A stretch of 23,753 nucleotides of DNA from Gemmatimonadota bacterium (lineage in GTDB: Bacteria; Gemmatimonadota; Gemmatimonadetes; Palauibacterales; Palauibacteraceae), in the NCBI GenBank assembly GCA_023554435.1, contig JAMJQV010000306.1, positions 1 to 23,753 on the forward strand, in the 5' to 3' direction. Positions within the stretch are counted from its first letter, which is position 1. Every line of letters begins with the position of its first letter. The notes under the pieces were generated by a model, which did no database searches, was not told where the DNA came from, and saw only the letters and a program-made list of their open reading frames with translations. Made by a program: the position numbers and the translations under genes. This document shows positions 8,660-16,630 of the stretch, piece after piece.

Positions 8660-9772
8660 GTGGCATACCGAATCCTCCTTTCGGGAGGCGGGACGGGTGG
8701 GCACCTGGTTCCGGCCCTGAATCTGGCCGCGGCCCTGAGACGGGCGGCCCCGGACGTCCAGGTGGTCCTGGTCGGAGCGCGTCGCGGGATCGAGGCGGAC
8801 GTGCTGCCGGACTCGGGTTGGCCCTATCGACTGCTGCCGCTCGAGCCTCTGTATCGCTCGAGACCGCTGCGCAACTGGCGCTTGCTGACCAGCGCTCCTG
8901 CCGTGTTGGGTGGGCTGAGCAGGGTTTTCTCGGAGCTCCGGCCGCAACTGGTCGTGGGCACGGGTGGGTATGCATCCGGACCCGCGGTCGCGTGGGGTGT
9001 AGCTCGAGGAGTGACGACCGCGATCCAGGAGCAGAACGCGATGCCGGGCCTGGTGACGCGGGCGCTCGCGCCCCGGGTAGACCAGATACACCTCGGCTAC
9101 CCGGAGGCCCGCGCCCGAATTCGGCCAGGGGCAGGCACCGAGGTCTTCGAGCTGGGCAACCCGGTAGCGGTGGGCCCCGTCACGCAAACGTTCGACTGGC
9201 CCGAAGGACGCGTAGTCCTGGCCTTTGGCGGCAGCCAGGGCGCCCGTGCGGTCAACGAACTGCTGCTCGAAGGCCTGGCCCGGATCTCGGAGTGGCCCGC
9301 GGACGTTACGCTTGTGTGGGTCGCAGGACCGGCGAATCAGGATTCGGTCGCGGCGCGTGTTCGCGAGGCACCCGGACCCGTGAGGATTCGCGTCGTCCCC
9401 TTCATTCCCGAACTCGGTGGGCAGTTGGATCGCGTGTCATTGGCCGTGTGTCGGTCGGGCGCGATGACCTGCGCCGAGCTTTCGGCGGCCGGTGTGCCGG
9501 CCATCCTCGTACCGCTCCCGTCTTCGGCGGGCGATCACCAACGGTTCAACGCAGTGGCCATGGTATCGGCGGGGGCCGCCCTGATGCGGGAGGAGAACTC
9601 CGTGACCGGCGCTGAACTGTGGAGCGATGTGCTCGCCCTCCTGGACGATGCCAGCCGCCTCTCGCAGATGGCCTCGGCCAGCCGCGAGAGAGGCCGCCCG
9701 GACGCGGCAGACAGGATCGCGACCGAACTCATCGGCCTGGCCGCACGCACGGGGGAGAGAGCCGATGTTTGA
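8660..9772 (+). CDS. murG: MurG, lipid II-forming GlcNAc transferase
   Basis: Peripheral membrane GT-B glycosyltransferase that adds GlcNAc to lipid I, making lipid II on the cytoplasmic face. The 370-residue protein has the glycine loop GGGTGGH at 9-15 with the conserved histidine, GGYASGP at 102-108, QEQNAMPG at 123-130, and GGSQGA at 190-195 opening the C-terminal domain. The UDP-GlcNAc site is represented by CRSGAMTCAEL (264-274) and the GDHQRFNA segment near 291-298. The GTG start lies three bases after the ftsW stop. AGGAGG at 8641-8646 is a strong ribosome site, though its spacing of about 13 bases is long. Confidence 0.95.
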   Translation: MAYRILLSGGGTGGHLVPALNLAAALRRAAPDVQVVLVGARRGIEADVLPDSGWPYRLLPLEPLYRSRPLRNWRLLTSAPAVLGGLSRVFSELRPQLVVGTGGYASGPAVAWGVARGVTTAIQEQNAMPGLVTRALAPRVDQIHLGYPEARARIRPGAGTEVFELGNPVAVGPVTQTFDWPEGRVVLAFGGSQGARAVNELLLEGLARISEWPADVTLVWVAGPANQDSVAARVREAPGPVRIRVVPFIPELGGQLDRVSLAVCRSGAMTCAELSAAGVPAILVPLPSSAGDHQRFNAVAMVSAGAALMREENSVTGAELWSDVLALLDDASRLSQMASASRERGRPDAADRIATELIGLAARTGERADV

Positions 9773-11159
9773 GCGCCGACCTCCCGACCGGAGTCACCTG
9801 CCCGCGGCCGGGGCGTCGGTCTATCTCCTCGGGATTGCGGGTGCCGGAATGACGGGTCTGGCCCGGATACTGGCCGCCGAGGGCTACGGCGTGGTGGGCT
9901 CCGATCTGCTGGTTACGCCGGAGACTCGCCGCCTGGAGGCACACGGAATCCGCTTCGTGGACTCGGACGACATGGTCGCTCCGGCGGGGGTCGAGCTCGT
10001 GGTGCACACGTCGGCCGCGCCAGACGATCACCCCGTTCTCCAGGCCGCGCGCAACGCCAACGTACCCGTCCTCAAGCGTGCCCGGGCCATGGGGGCGCTC
10101 CTGAACGACCGGAGACTGGTCGCGATCGCAGGAACCCACGGAAAGACGACCGTCACCGCGATGACCGCACGGGTGGCCGAGGCAGGCGGATTGGACCCCC
10201 TCGTGCTGGTCGGCGGGCGAGTTCAGGAGTGGGACGGCAACGCCCGTATCGGCAGCGGAGTGGCGATCGCGGAGGCCGACGAGTACGACCGCTCATTTCT
10301 CGAGTTGAGTCCCAGCCTCGCGGTGATCACATCCGTGGAGCCCGAGCACCTCGAGTGCTACGAGGGCCCCGAGCACCTCCGGTCCTCGTTCCGCGAGTTC
10401 GCCGGTCGGGCCGCCGACAGGGACGGAATACTCGCTTGCGCGGAAGGCCCGGGAGTCGATTCGGTCGTCGAGGGACTCCGGTCGGTCGCCACCTACGGAC
10501 TCGATCCGGCGGCGGACTTCAGAGTCGCGATCATGAACCGCAGCGAAACGGTGCAAACCTGCCGTCTCGAGACGGGCGACGAATCGTTCGCATTCGACCT
10601 CGGCGCGCCGGGAGATCACAACGCACAGAACGCCGGAGCGGCGCTGGCCGTGGGGCTCCGCCTCGGAGTCGACACCCAGAGCCTCCGCGAGGCGCTGGCT
10701 GGATTCTCGGGGGTCGACCGGAGACTGCAGCGCCTTGGCGACCGCGGCGGGCGTGTGATCCTCGATGACTACGCCCACCATCCGACGGAAGTCCACGTCT
10801 CGGTCGCCGCGGTCCGCGACGCATGGCCGGGCCGCCGGCTGGCGGTCGTGTTCCAGCCGCATCTCTACAGTCGGACGCAGCAGATGGCCGCCGAGTTCGC
10901 CGAGGCCCTCACGGCCGCGGATGAGGCCCTGGTGCTTCCGATCTATCCTGCACGCGAGGCGCCCATACCGGGGGTGACCGCCCGATTGGTCACCGACGCC
11001 TCGAGCGGATTCGCCGATACGGTGACGGCGGACGAAATCCCCGGCTGGGTGGACGGGCTGCCGACCGACTCGGTGGTGCTGTTCATGGGAGCCGGCGACA
11101 TCACCCTGCTGGCTCACCGGGTGGCGGAAGGGAAGGGGGAGAACGGTGTGGGACTCTGA
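9765..11159 (+). CDS. murC: MurC, UDP-MurNAc:L-alanine ligase
   Basis: Cytoplasmic Mur ligase that adds L-alanine to UDP-MurNAc, the first amino-acid step. The 464-residue protein has the N-terminal glycine loop GIAGAGMTGLA (23-33; the family usually has GIGG), the ATP loop GTHGKTT at 123-129 and EADEYDRSFL at 170-179. DDYAHHPTEV begins at 334, and FQPHLYSRT follows; both are standard MurC motifs. The frame is open back to 9627 inside murG, but the ATG at 9765 is preceded by GGGGGAGAG at 9751-9759 and gives a normal N-terminus. It overlaps the murG stop by eight bases, which suggests translational coupling. Confidence 0.96.
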   Translation: MFERRPPDRSHLPAAGASVYLLGIAGAGMTGLARILAAEGYGVVGSDLLVTPETRRLEAHGIRFVDSDDMVAPAGVELVVHTSAAPDDHPVLQAARNANVPVLKRARAMGALLNDRRLVAIAGTHGKTTVTAMTARVAEAGGLDPLVLVGGRVQEWDGNARIGSGVAIAEADEYDRSFLELSPSLAVITSVEPEHLECYEGPEHLRSSFREFAGRAADRDGILACAEGPGVDSVVEGLRSVATYGLDPAADFRVAIMNRSETVQTCRLETGDESFAFDLGAPGDHNAQNAGAALAVGLRLGVDTQSLREALAGFSGVDRRLQRLGDRGGRVILDDYAHHPTEVHVSVAAVRDAWPGRRLAVVFQPHLYSRTQQMAAEFAEALTAADEALVLPIYPAREAPIPGVTARLVTDASSGFADTVTADEIPGWVDGLPTDSVVLFMGAGDITLLAHRVAEGKGENGVGL

Positions 11160-12039
11160 GGTGCCCATGGCGTCCCTGACGCGGTACCGCATCGGAGGAC
11201 CGGCCGGGCGATACGGCCGATTCGGCAGCCATGCCGACCTCGCGGCTGGGCTGGAATCGCTCGAGGGTGCCGCGTACCGCGTCCTGGGCTGGGGCGCCAA
11301 CGTTCTCGTGTCCGATCGAGGCGTCCCGGAGCCGGTCATCTCGCTGTCAGGAGAATTCGACTGCGTGGAGATGGCCGCGGACACGGTCGATGCCGGTGGC
11401 GCAGCCGGCCTGCCCACGCTCGTCGGCGACGCGCGCCGTGAAGGCAGGGCGGGGTGGGAGTTTCTCGAGGCGGTGCCGGGTACCGTCGGCGGTGGCCTCC
11501 GGATGAACGCGGGCTCGGCCGAAACCGGACTATGGGACCGGGTGGTGTGGGCGGAGGCGCTGACCCCCGCGGGAGATCTCGTCCGGGTGCAGGCGGAGGA
11601 GGCGGGGCCCGCCTACAGGTCGGTTCAGCTGCCGGAGGAGTGGGTGTTCACCGGGGCACGCCTCGCGGCTCCCCCCGGCGATCCGGCGGCCGTGAACGAG
11701 GTCCACGCCGAGCGACGTCGCCTCAAGGTCGAGACGCAGGTCTACGAACTGCCATCGTGCGGATCGATATGGAAGAACCCCGGCGGATCGCACGGGTCGG
11801 CATGGGCAGTCGTGGATCGGGTCGGAATGCGCGGAGCCGTCCGCGGTGGAGCCCAGATCACAGAGAGACACGCCAACTTCATCGCGAACCTGGGAGATGC
11901 GACCGCAGCGGACGTCGTCTGGCTGATGGCGGAGACCCGGCGTCGCGTGCACGAAGCTGAGGGCATCTGGTTGGAGCCCGAGATCCGCCTCTGGGGGTTC
12001 GAGCCCGAGGAGCTGGTATCCGTGGGAGCCGCCTCGTGA
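11146..12039 (+). CDS. murB: MurB, UDP-N-acetylenolpyruvoylglucosamine reductase
   Basis: FAD-dependent enzyme that reduces UDP-GlcNAc-enolpyruvate to UDP-MurNAc with NADPH. The 297-residue protein shows YRIGGPA at 14-20, GWGANVLV at 48-55 and the FAD-binding PGTVGGGLRMNAG at 111-123. Tyr157 and Arg158 form a YRS motif. Ser207 in CGSIWKNP is at the proton-donor position, and LEPEIRLWG near the C-terminus supplies the conserved glutamate. The segment after the catalytic serine (GGSHGSAWAVVD) is less like the family norm than the rest. The GTG start overlaps the murC stop by 14 bases and sits behind AAGGGGGAG at about 11132-11140. It is followed directly by ftsQ with no ddl gene. Confidence 0.94.
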   Translation: MWDSEVPMASLTRYRIGGPAGRYGRFGSHADLAAGLESLEGAAYRVLGWGANVLVSDRGVPEPVISLSGEFDCVEMAADTVDAGGAAGLPTLVGDARREGRAGWEFLEAVPGTVGGGLRMNAGSAETGLWDRVVWAEALTPAGDLVRVQAEEAGPAYRSVQLPEEWVFTGARLAAPPGDPAAVNEVHAERRRLKVETQVYELPSCGSIWKNPGGSHGSAWAVVDRVGMRGAVRGGAQITERHANFIANLGDATAADVVWLMAETRRRVHEAEGIWLEPEIRLWGFEPEELVSVGAAS

Positions 12040-12770
12040 GCCGGCAGACGCGCCGTCGCCTGGCCCTGGCGGGAGCCGCCGCCGTCCTGGGAATCGGGAG
12101 TCCGCTGTGGGGTCCGGCCCTGCTGAGGACCGTGCCGGCGTTCAACGTGGCGGGGATCGACGTGACGGGGGCGCGCTACGTGCCGGTCGACGACGCGCGG
12201 ACCCTGGCCGGGATCCTCCCCGACGCATCGGCGTGGGACGATCACTCCGAGGCCGAAACACGTCTCGAGGCCCATCCTCTGGTCGAGGAGGCACGCGTTG
12301 TCCGACAGGGCTTCAACCGTCTGTCGATCGAGCTTCGCGAGGTCCGCCCCGTGGCCCTGGTGTCGGCCCCCGCGCTGGAGCCGGTCGATGGCAAAGGGAT
12401 GGTGCTTCCGTTGGACCCGGCGGCTCACGCACTGGACCTTCCGATCCTCCTGCAGGCCACAGTGGAGGCTGGCCGGGTTGCGGATGAGGACTCCCGGCGT
12501 GTGCTCGCCGTGATGGATCGTCTCGACCGCTTGAGCCCGGAGTTCGTCCGCCGTGTTTCGGAGATCCACCGCTCGAGCGGGGACGCGATCGAATTCTTGC
12601 TCCTCGAGGGGAGCCATGCCGAGAAGGTCATCCTTCCGCTCGACGACGCGGAAGTGGCTTTTCTGCGGGCCGAAGACGCGATCGGCGAATGCGCGGATCG
12701 TGGCCGGGTGGTCACGGTCGACGCCCGCTTCCGCGGCCAGGTCGTCGTCGAAATCGAGGAGAGCGCGTGA
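12036..12770 (+). CDS. ftsQ: FtsQ/DivIB, POTRA-containing divisome protein
   Basis: Bitopic membrane protein that links FtsL/FtsB to the divisome. The 244-residue product has basic residues at the N-terminus, one weak membrane segment at about 9-30, then a POTRA-like domain near 36-107. That domain begins FNVAGIDVTGARYV and ends with the RLSIELREVRPVALV strand that closes POTRA domains. The remainder resembles the FtsQ beta domain (LPIL, VRRVSEIH, VVTVDARFRGQVVVEI). Overall identity to any one family member cannot be judged by eye, so the call also rests on position between murB and ftsA. The GTG start overlaps the murB stop by four bases. Confidence 0.88.
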   Translation: MSRQTRRRLALAGAAAVLGIGSPLWGPALLRTVPAFNVAGIDVTGARYVPVDDARTLAGILPDASAWDDHSEAETRLEAHPLVEEARVVRQGFNRLSIELREVRPVALVSAPALEPVDGKGMVLPLDPAAHALDLPILLQATVEAGRVADEDSRRVLAVMDRLDRLSPEFVRRVSEIHRSSGDAIEFLLLEGSHAEKVILPLDDAEVAFLRAEDAIGECADRGRVVTVDARFRGQVVVEIEESA

Positions 12771-13999
12771 TCGGCCGCGCGCGGTGCCTGGCAGGCCTCG
12801 ATATCGGCTCCACGGCCACGACGGCGGTCCTGGTCGAGGCCGGACCGGGATGGGAGTCGGACTCGGGTCAGGTCCGGGTGCTGGGCGTTGGCGTCGCGCA
12901 CACCGAGGGAGTGCGCAACCGGAACGTCACGCACATCGAGGCCGCCACGGAATCAGTCCGGGAGGCGCTGCGGGACGCGGAGGACATGGCGGGTGTCGAG
13001 GCTGGAGTCGTATACGCGGGCGTGGCGGGTGATCACATCGACGTCGGATCTTCGTCCGGGGTGGTGGCCGTGACCGGAGACGAGGTCGAGCAGAAAGACC
13101 TGGACCGGGTGCACGACGTGGCCCGCGCCATCGTCATCCCTCCCGATCGCGAGCTCCTGCACGCGATTCCCCAGGACTACGTGGTCGACGGCCAGGCGGG
13201 AATCCAGGATCCGCGCGGGATGGAGGCCACGCGGCTCGAGTCCGAGGTCTGCGTGGTCACGGCTGGCTCACCCGCTTGCCAGAACATCCGCAAGGCGATT
13301 GATCGAGCCGGCTATCGGACCGAGGAACTGGTGTTCTCGCCGTTGGCTACGAGCCTTGCCGTGCTCTCGGACGATCAGCGGCAGGCCGGGGTCGTGCTTC
13401 TCGAAATCGGAGGCATGGCCACGGAGATGATGGTGTATCGCGACGCTCGGCTGCACCTGGTGGCCACGCTGCCGTGGGGCGGGATGACCGTCACGAACGA
13501 CATCGTCAAAGGGCTCGGGATCCCCCTGGCGGATGCCGAGGACCTCAAGCGAAGCCGTGGAAGCGCGAGTACCCGGGCGGTCGAACCCGAAGAGAAGCTC
13601 GAGATTGCCGGGCCGACGGCCGGGCGTACCCGAGAAGTATCGCGCGAGTTGCTCGCGCACATCATCGAGCAGCGCCTCGACGAGATGTTCGGCCTCGTCT
13701 ACGAGGCACTGGAAGAGAAGCAGCTCCTCAGCGCCTTGCCCGGCGGTGTGGTGCTGACGGGTGGCGGGGCGAGTCTGGAGGGAATCGTCGACCTGGCCCA
13801 GACGGTATTCAACATGCCGGTAGCCCTGGGTCAGCCCGGCGCCGGCCTGGAAGGGGTCGTGGAAGTGATCCGTGACCCGCGTCTGTCCACGGCGGTGGGA
13901 CTGGCAATGTACGGGCAGATCAGAACCCGGGAGTCGGGCGGCGGCCTGGCGTCGCGGAGTTTCAGTCGATTGACCGACTGGTTGCGCGACTTCTTCTGA
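12767..13999 (+). CDS. ftsA: FtsA, actin-like membrane anchor of FtsZ
   Basis: Actin-fold protein that tethers FtsZ to the membrane and recruits later division proteins. The 410-residue product has phosphate-1 LDIGST (11-16), LLHAIPQDYVVDG near 130-142, TVTNDI near 241-246 and the adenosine motif VVLTGGGASLEG. The last twelve residues (FSRLTDWLRDFF) form an amphipathic membrane-targeting helix. The phosphate-2 loop is unusual: EIGGMATE (213-220) where the family normally has a DIGGGTTD-like sequence. The GTG start overlaps the ftsQ stop by four bases and follows GAGGAG at 12756-12761. The frame is open back to 12689, but that extension overlaps ftsQ and lacks family similarity. Confidence 0.94.
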   Translation: MIGRARCLAGLDIGSTATTAVLVEAGPGWESDSGQVRVLGVGVAHTEGVRNRNVTHIEAATESVREALRDAEDMAGVEAGVVYAGVAGDHIDVGSSSGVVAVTGDEVEQKDLDRVHDVARAIVIPPDRELLHAIPQDYVVDGQAGIQDPRGMEATRLESEVCVVTAGSPACQNIRKAIDRAGYRTEELVFSPLATSLAVLSDDQRQAGVVLLEIGGMATEMMVYRDARLHLVATLPWGGMTVTNDIVKGLGIPLADAEDLKRSRGSASTRAVEPEEKLEIAGPTAGRTREVSRELLAHIIEQRLDEMFGLVYEALEEKQLLSALPGGVVLTGGGASLEGIVDLAQTVFNMPVALGQPGAGLEGVVEVIRDPRLSTAVGLAMYGQIRTRESGGGLASRSFSRLTDWLRDFF

Positions 14000-14070
14000 G
14001 CCGCGCGCGAGTCGGAGTCGGATTAGAGATCGGAGCAACGATGGACACTCAAACGAGTCGGGAGGGACAG

Positions 14071-15231
14071 ATGGTATTCGAGTTCGAGCGTGAGACGACG
14101 CGGAACGCCCGCATGAAAGTCGTCGGCGTGGGTGGGGCTGGAGGCAACGCGGTGAACCGCATGATCGACGAGAACCTCGACGGTGTCGAGTTCGTGGCGA
14201 TCAACACGGACGCCCAGGCGCTCAGCAATTGCTCGGCGCACCTCAGTCTGCAGGTCGGGCGCAAGCTCACGCGCGGTCTCGGGGCCGGCGCACGCCCCGA
14301 GGTCGGTCGGCAGGCTATCGCGGAGAATGAGGAAGAGGTTCGTCGTGCGCTCGAGGGCGCGGACCTGGTGTTCGTCACCGCCGGCATGGGAGGCGGGACC
14401 GGGACGGGCGCAGCCCCGCGGGTCGGCCAGATCGCCAGCGAAATGGGTGCTCTCGTGATTGCCATCGTCACGCGGCCGTTCAACTTCGAGGGCAAGAAAC
14501 GGATGCGGCATGCCGAGATGGGTCTGCGCGACCTGCGGCGCTCGGTCGACACGATGATCGTGGTCCCCAACGAGAAGCTCCTCTCCGTGGTGGGGAAGGG
14601 CACCACGTTCCGGGCGGCCCTCAAGAAGGCGGACGAAGTTCTCCTGCATGCCACGCAGGGGATCTCTGACCTGATCAGCGTTACGGGTGAAGTGAATGTG
14701 GACTTCGCGGACGTCCGTACGGTGATGTCCAATCGGGGCGCGGCGCTGATGGGGACCGGGGAGGCGACCGGCGAGGACCGCGCCGTTGATGCCGCTCAGC
14801 AGGCGATTTGCTCACCCCTGCTCGACAGCGTATCGATTAACGGCGCGACAGGCGTTCTCGTGAATATCTCGGGCGGCATGGATCTGGCGATAGACGAGGT
14901 AACCACGGTTAACTCGATCGTGCAGGAAGCGGCGGGCGATGAGGCCGAGATGATCTTCGGGGCGGTGCATGACCCGAACCTCGACGGCAAGCTGCGGGTA
15001 ACGGTAATCGCGACGGGCTTCGGCGAGCACGTCGAAGACGAGCCGGCGCCGTCGCTCAAGGTCGTACCGGTCGAGAGCGAGCCGGTCGTGAGGCCGCGGC
15101 TGGTATCGGTGATCGGCGGTGGATCGCCCCCCGTGTCGAGGACGTTGCCCGAGATCGGGAGCGCCTTCACGGGACGGTCGCAGGTCGAGGACCTGGAGAT
15201 CCCGACGTTCATCCGTCGACAGATGGACTGA
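14071..15231 (+). CDS. ftsZ: FtsZ, tubulin-like division ring GTPase
   Basis: GTPase that assembles the Z ring. Visible motifs are GVGGAGGNAVNRM at the N-terminus, the tubulin signature GGGTGTGAAP, the T7-loop segment NVDFADVRTVM, and the C-terminal peptide EDLEIPTFIRRQMD that binds FtsA. The linker between the globular domain and that peptide is short, about 50 residues. I chose ATG 14071 (386 residues) because GGGAGGGA at 14060-14067 is well placed and the N-terminus MVFEFE begins about 14 residues before the glycine loop, as usual. ATG 14041 would add ten residues and has a weaker ribosome site. It follows ftsA by 71 bases, one of the larger gaps in the cluster. Confidence 0.97.
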   Translation: MVFEFERETTRNARMKVVGVGGAGGNAVNRMIDENLDGVEFVAINTDAQALSNCSAHLSLQVGRKLTRGLGAGARPEVGRQAIAENEEEVRRALEGADLVFVTAGMGGGTGTGAAPRVGQIASEMGALVIAIVTRPFNFEGKKRMRHAEMGLRDLRRSVDTMIVVPNEKLLSVVGKGTTFRAALKKADEVLLHATQGISDLISVTGEVNVDFADVRTVMSNRGAALMGTGEATGEDRAVDAAQQAICSPLLDSVSINGATGVLVNISGGMDLAIDEVTTVNSIVQEAAGDEAEMIFGAVHDPNLDGKLRVTVIATGFGEHVEDEPAPSLKVVPVESEPVVRPRLVSVIGGGSPPVSRTLPEIGSAFTGRSQVEDLEIPTFIRRQMD

Positions 15232-15249
15232 CCGTGAGGGGACCCATCA

Positions 15250-16614
15250 GTGAAAGGAAGTGAGCCGTTGGCTATCACCGACACGAGACCAGGACCGGAT
15301 GGTCGGAAGCGAGGCCCCCGTGCGCCGTGGGTCGCGCTGCCGATGCAGGTGGTACCGGTCGTGGCCGTATCGGCTCTTCTTCTCGGAGGGCTCGGACTGT
15401 GGTCAATGCTCCGATCTCGAACCGCGCCCGCAGAAGAGAATGTTCGCACGGTGTTCGTGCCCGCTCCACCACCTCCCGCGAGCGTGTACGACACCCTGCG
15501 GACTGGAGAGACGCTGGCTGAGGTCCTGGATGTTCACGGATTCTCTCCCCAGGATATCCACGAGCTGATCGAAGTCGTGAGGGAATACAAGAGTCCGCGC
15601 TCGTTTCGCCCGGGGGTCGTCGTTCGACTAACGGGTCCACCGGGCGGACAGGCGGAACAAGTCCTCCTTCAGTTGAACGAGGACTCGCTGCTGGCACTCG
15701 AAGTGCAAACCGGGGGTTGGGCCAGTGATGTGGTCACCGTGCCGATCCAGGTGGACACGCTTCTGCTCGGTGGCCTGATCGAATCGAGTCTGTGGTACGC
15801 CGAGTTGACCGGCGAGGTCGAGCGTCTCGGCGAAGGCGAGTTCCAGGAGTACGTATACGATCTGGCCGATGTATTCGCGTGGAAGGTCGACTTCACCCGG
15901 GACATACGGCGAGGCGATGCCTTCCGCGTGGCCATCGAACGGGAGTTGCGGCCCGATGGAACGGTCCGCACCCGCCGGTTTCTCGCGATCGAACTCCGCA
16001 ATCGCGGACGCGTGCTGTCGGCGATTCCCTACACCCGCCCCGGCGGTCGGCGCGATTACTTCGACGTGGAAGGCGAGGCGCTGCGAGGCGTGTTCCTGCG
16101 TTACCCGGTTCCCTATCGCATTACGAGCGGGTTCTCGAACCGCCGTTACCACCCGGTACTCAAGCAGTACCGGGCTCACCGGGGCACGGATTATGGCGCG
16201 CCGCATGGCACTTCGGTAAAGGCCACGGCGTCCGGGACGGTGACCCGGGCGGGCACGTGGGGCAACTACGGACGGATGGTGGCGATCCGGCACACGCACG
16301 GTATCGAGACCCGATATGCCCACCTCAGTTCGATTGCCGCGGGCATTAGGGCTGGCGCCCGGGTGGACCAGGGCCAGGTGATTGGGCGTGTCGGCTCGAC
16401 CGGTCTGGCGACGGGACCTCACCTCCACTACGAGTTCCTTCAGAACGGCGCCCACCGGAACGTCTCGACCATGAATCTGCCCTCGGCTCCCGCTCTCGAG
16501 GATCAGTACATGTCGGAGTTCCTGGTGAGTCGTGACGCCGCGCTCGACGTACTGTCGGGGGTGGCTCTTCCGGCGGCGGCATCCGATTTCGTCGGACCGG
16601 CGGTCGCCGACTGA
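15250..16614 (+). CDS. MepM/NlpD-like M23 peptidoglycan endopeptidase, membrane-anchored
   Basis: Probable zinc metallopeptidase that cuts peptidoglycan crosslinks outside the cytoplasmic membrane. The 454-residue protein has a basic N-terminus and one membrane segment at about 33-52, then a proline-rich spacer. A region of about 78-127 resembles the OapA/LysM-like domain of MepM and Csd3, and about 165-290 resembles their second N-terminal domain. The M23 domain starts near 290. Zinc ligands are His310 and Asp314 (HRGTDYGAP) and His393 of HLH (391-393), with His358 in RYAHLS, so it should be active rather than an EnvC-like activator. The GTG start is 18 bases after ftsZ behind GAGGGGA (15236-15242). 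Confidence 0.93.
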   Translation: MKGSEPLAITDTRPGPDGRKRGPRAPWVALPMQVVPVVAVSALLLGGLGLWSMLRSRTAPAEENVRTVFVPAPPPPASVYDTLRTGETLAEVLDVHGFSPQDIHELIEVVREYKSPRSFRPGVVVRLTGPPGGQAEQVLLQLNEDSLLALEVQTGGWASDVVTVPIQVDTLLLGGLIESSLWYAELTGEVERLGEGEFQEYVYDLADVFAWKVDFTRDIRRGDAFRVAIERELRPDGTVRTRRFLAIELRNRGRVLSAIPYTRPGGRRDYFDVEGEALRGVFLRYPVPYRITSGFSNRRYHPVLKQYRAHRGTDYGAPHGTSVKATASGTVTRAGTWGNYGRMVAIRHTHGIETRYAHLSSIAAGIRAGARVDQGQVIGRVGSTGLATGPHLHYEFLQNGAHRNVSTMNLPSAPALEDQYMSEFLVSRDAALDVLSGVALPAAASDFVGPAVAD

Positions 16615-16630
16615 CCTGGATCCGTCCCTG

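Noticed and set aside
9627..9764. N-terminal extension of murC into murG
   Set aside because: The family N-terminus and a strong ribosome site both point to ATG 9765; the extension is an out-of-frame reading of murG.
13970..14030. Possible promoter for ftsZ (TTGACC at 13970 and TAGAGAT at 14024)
   Set aside because: The spacing is about 48 bases, and no -10 element stands 16-18 bases after TTGACC, so no supported promoter pair exists.
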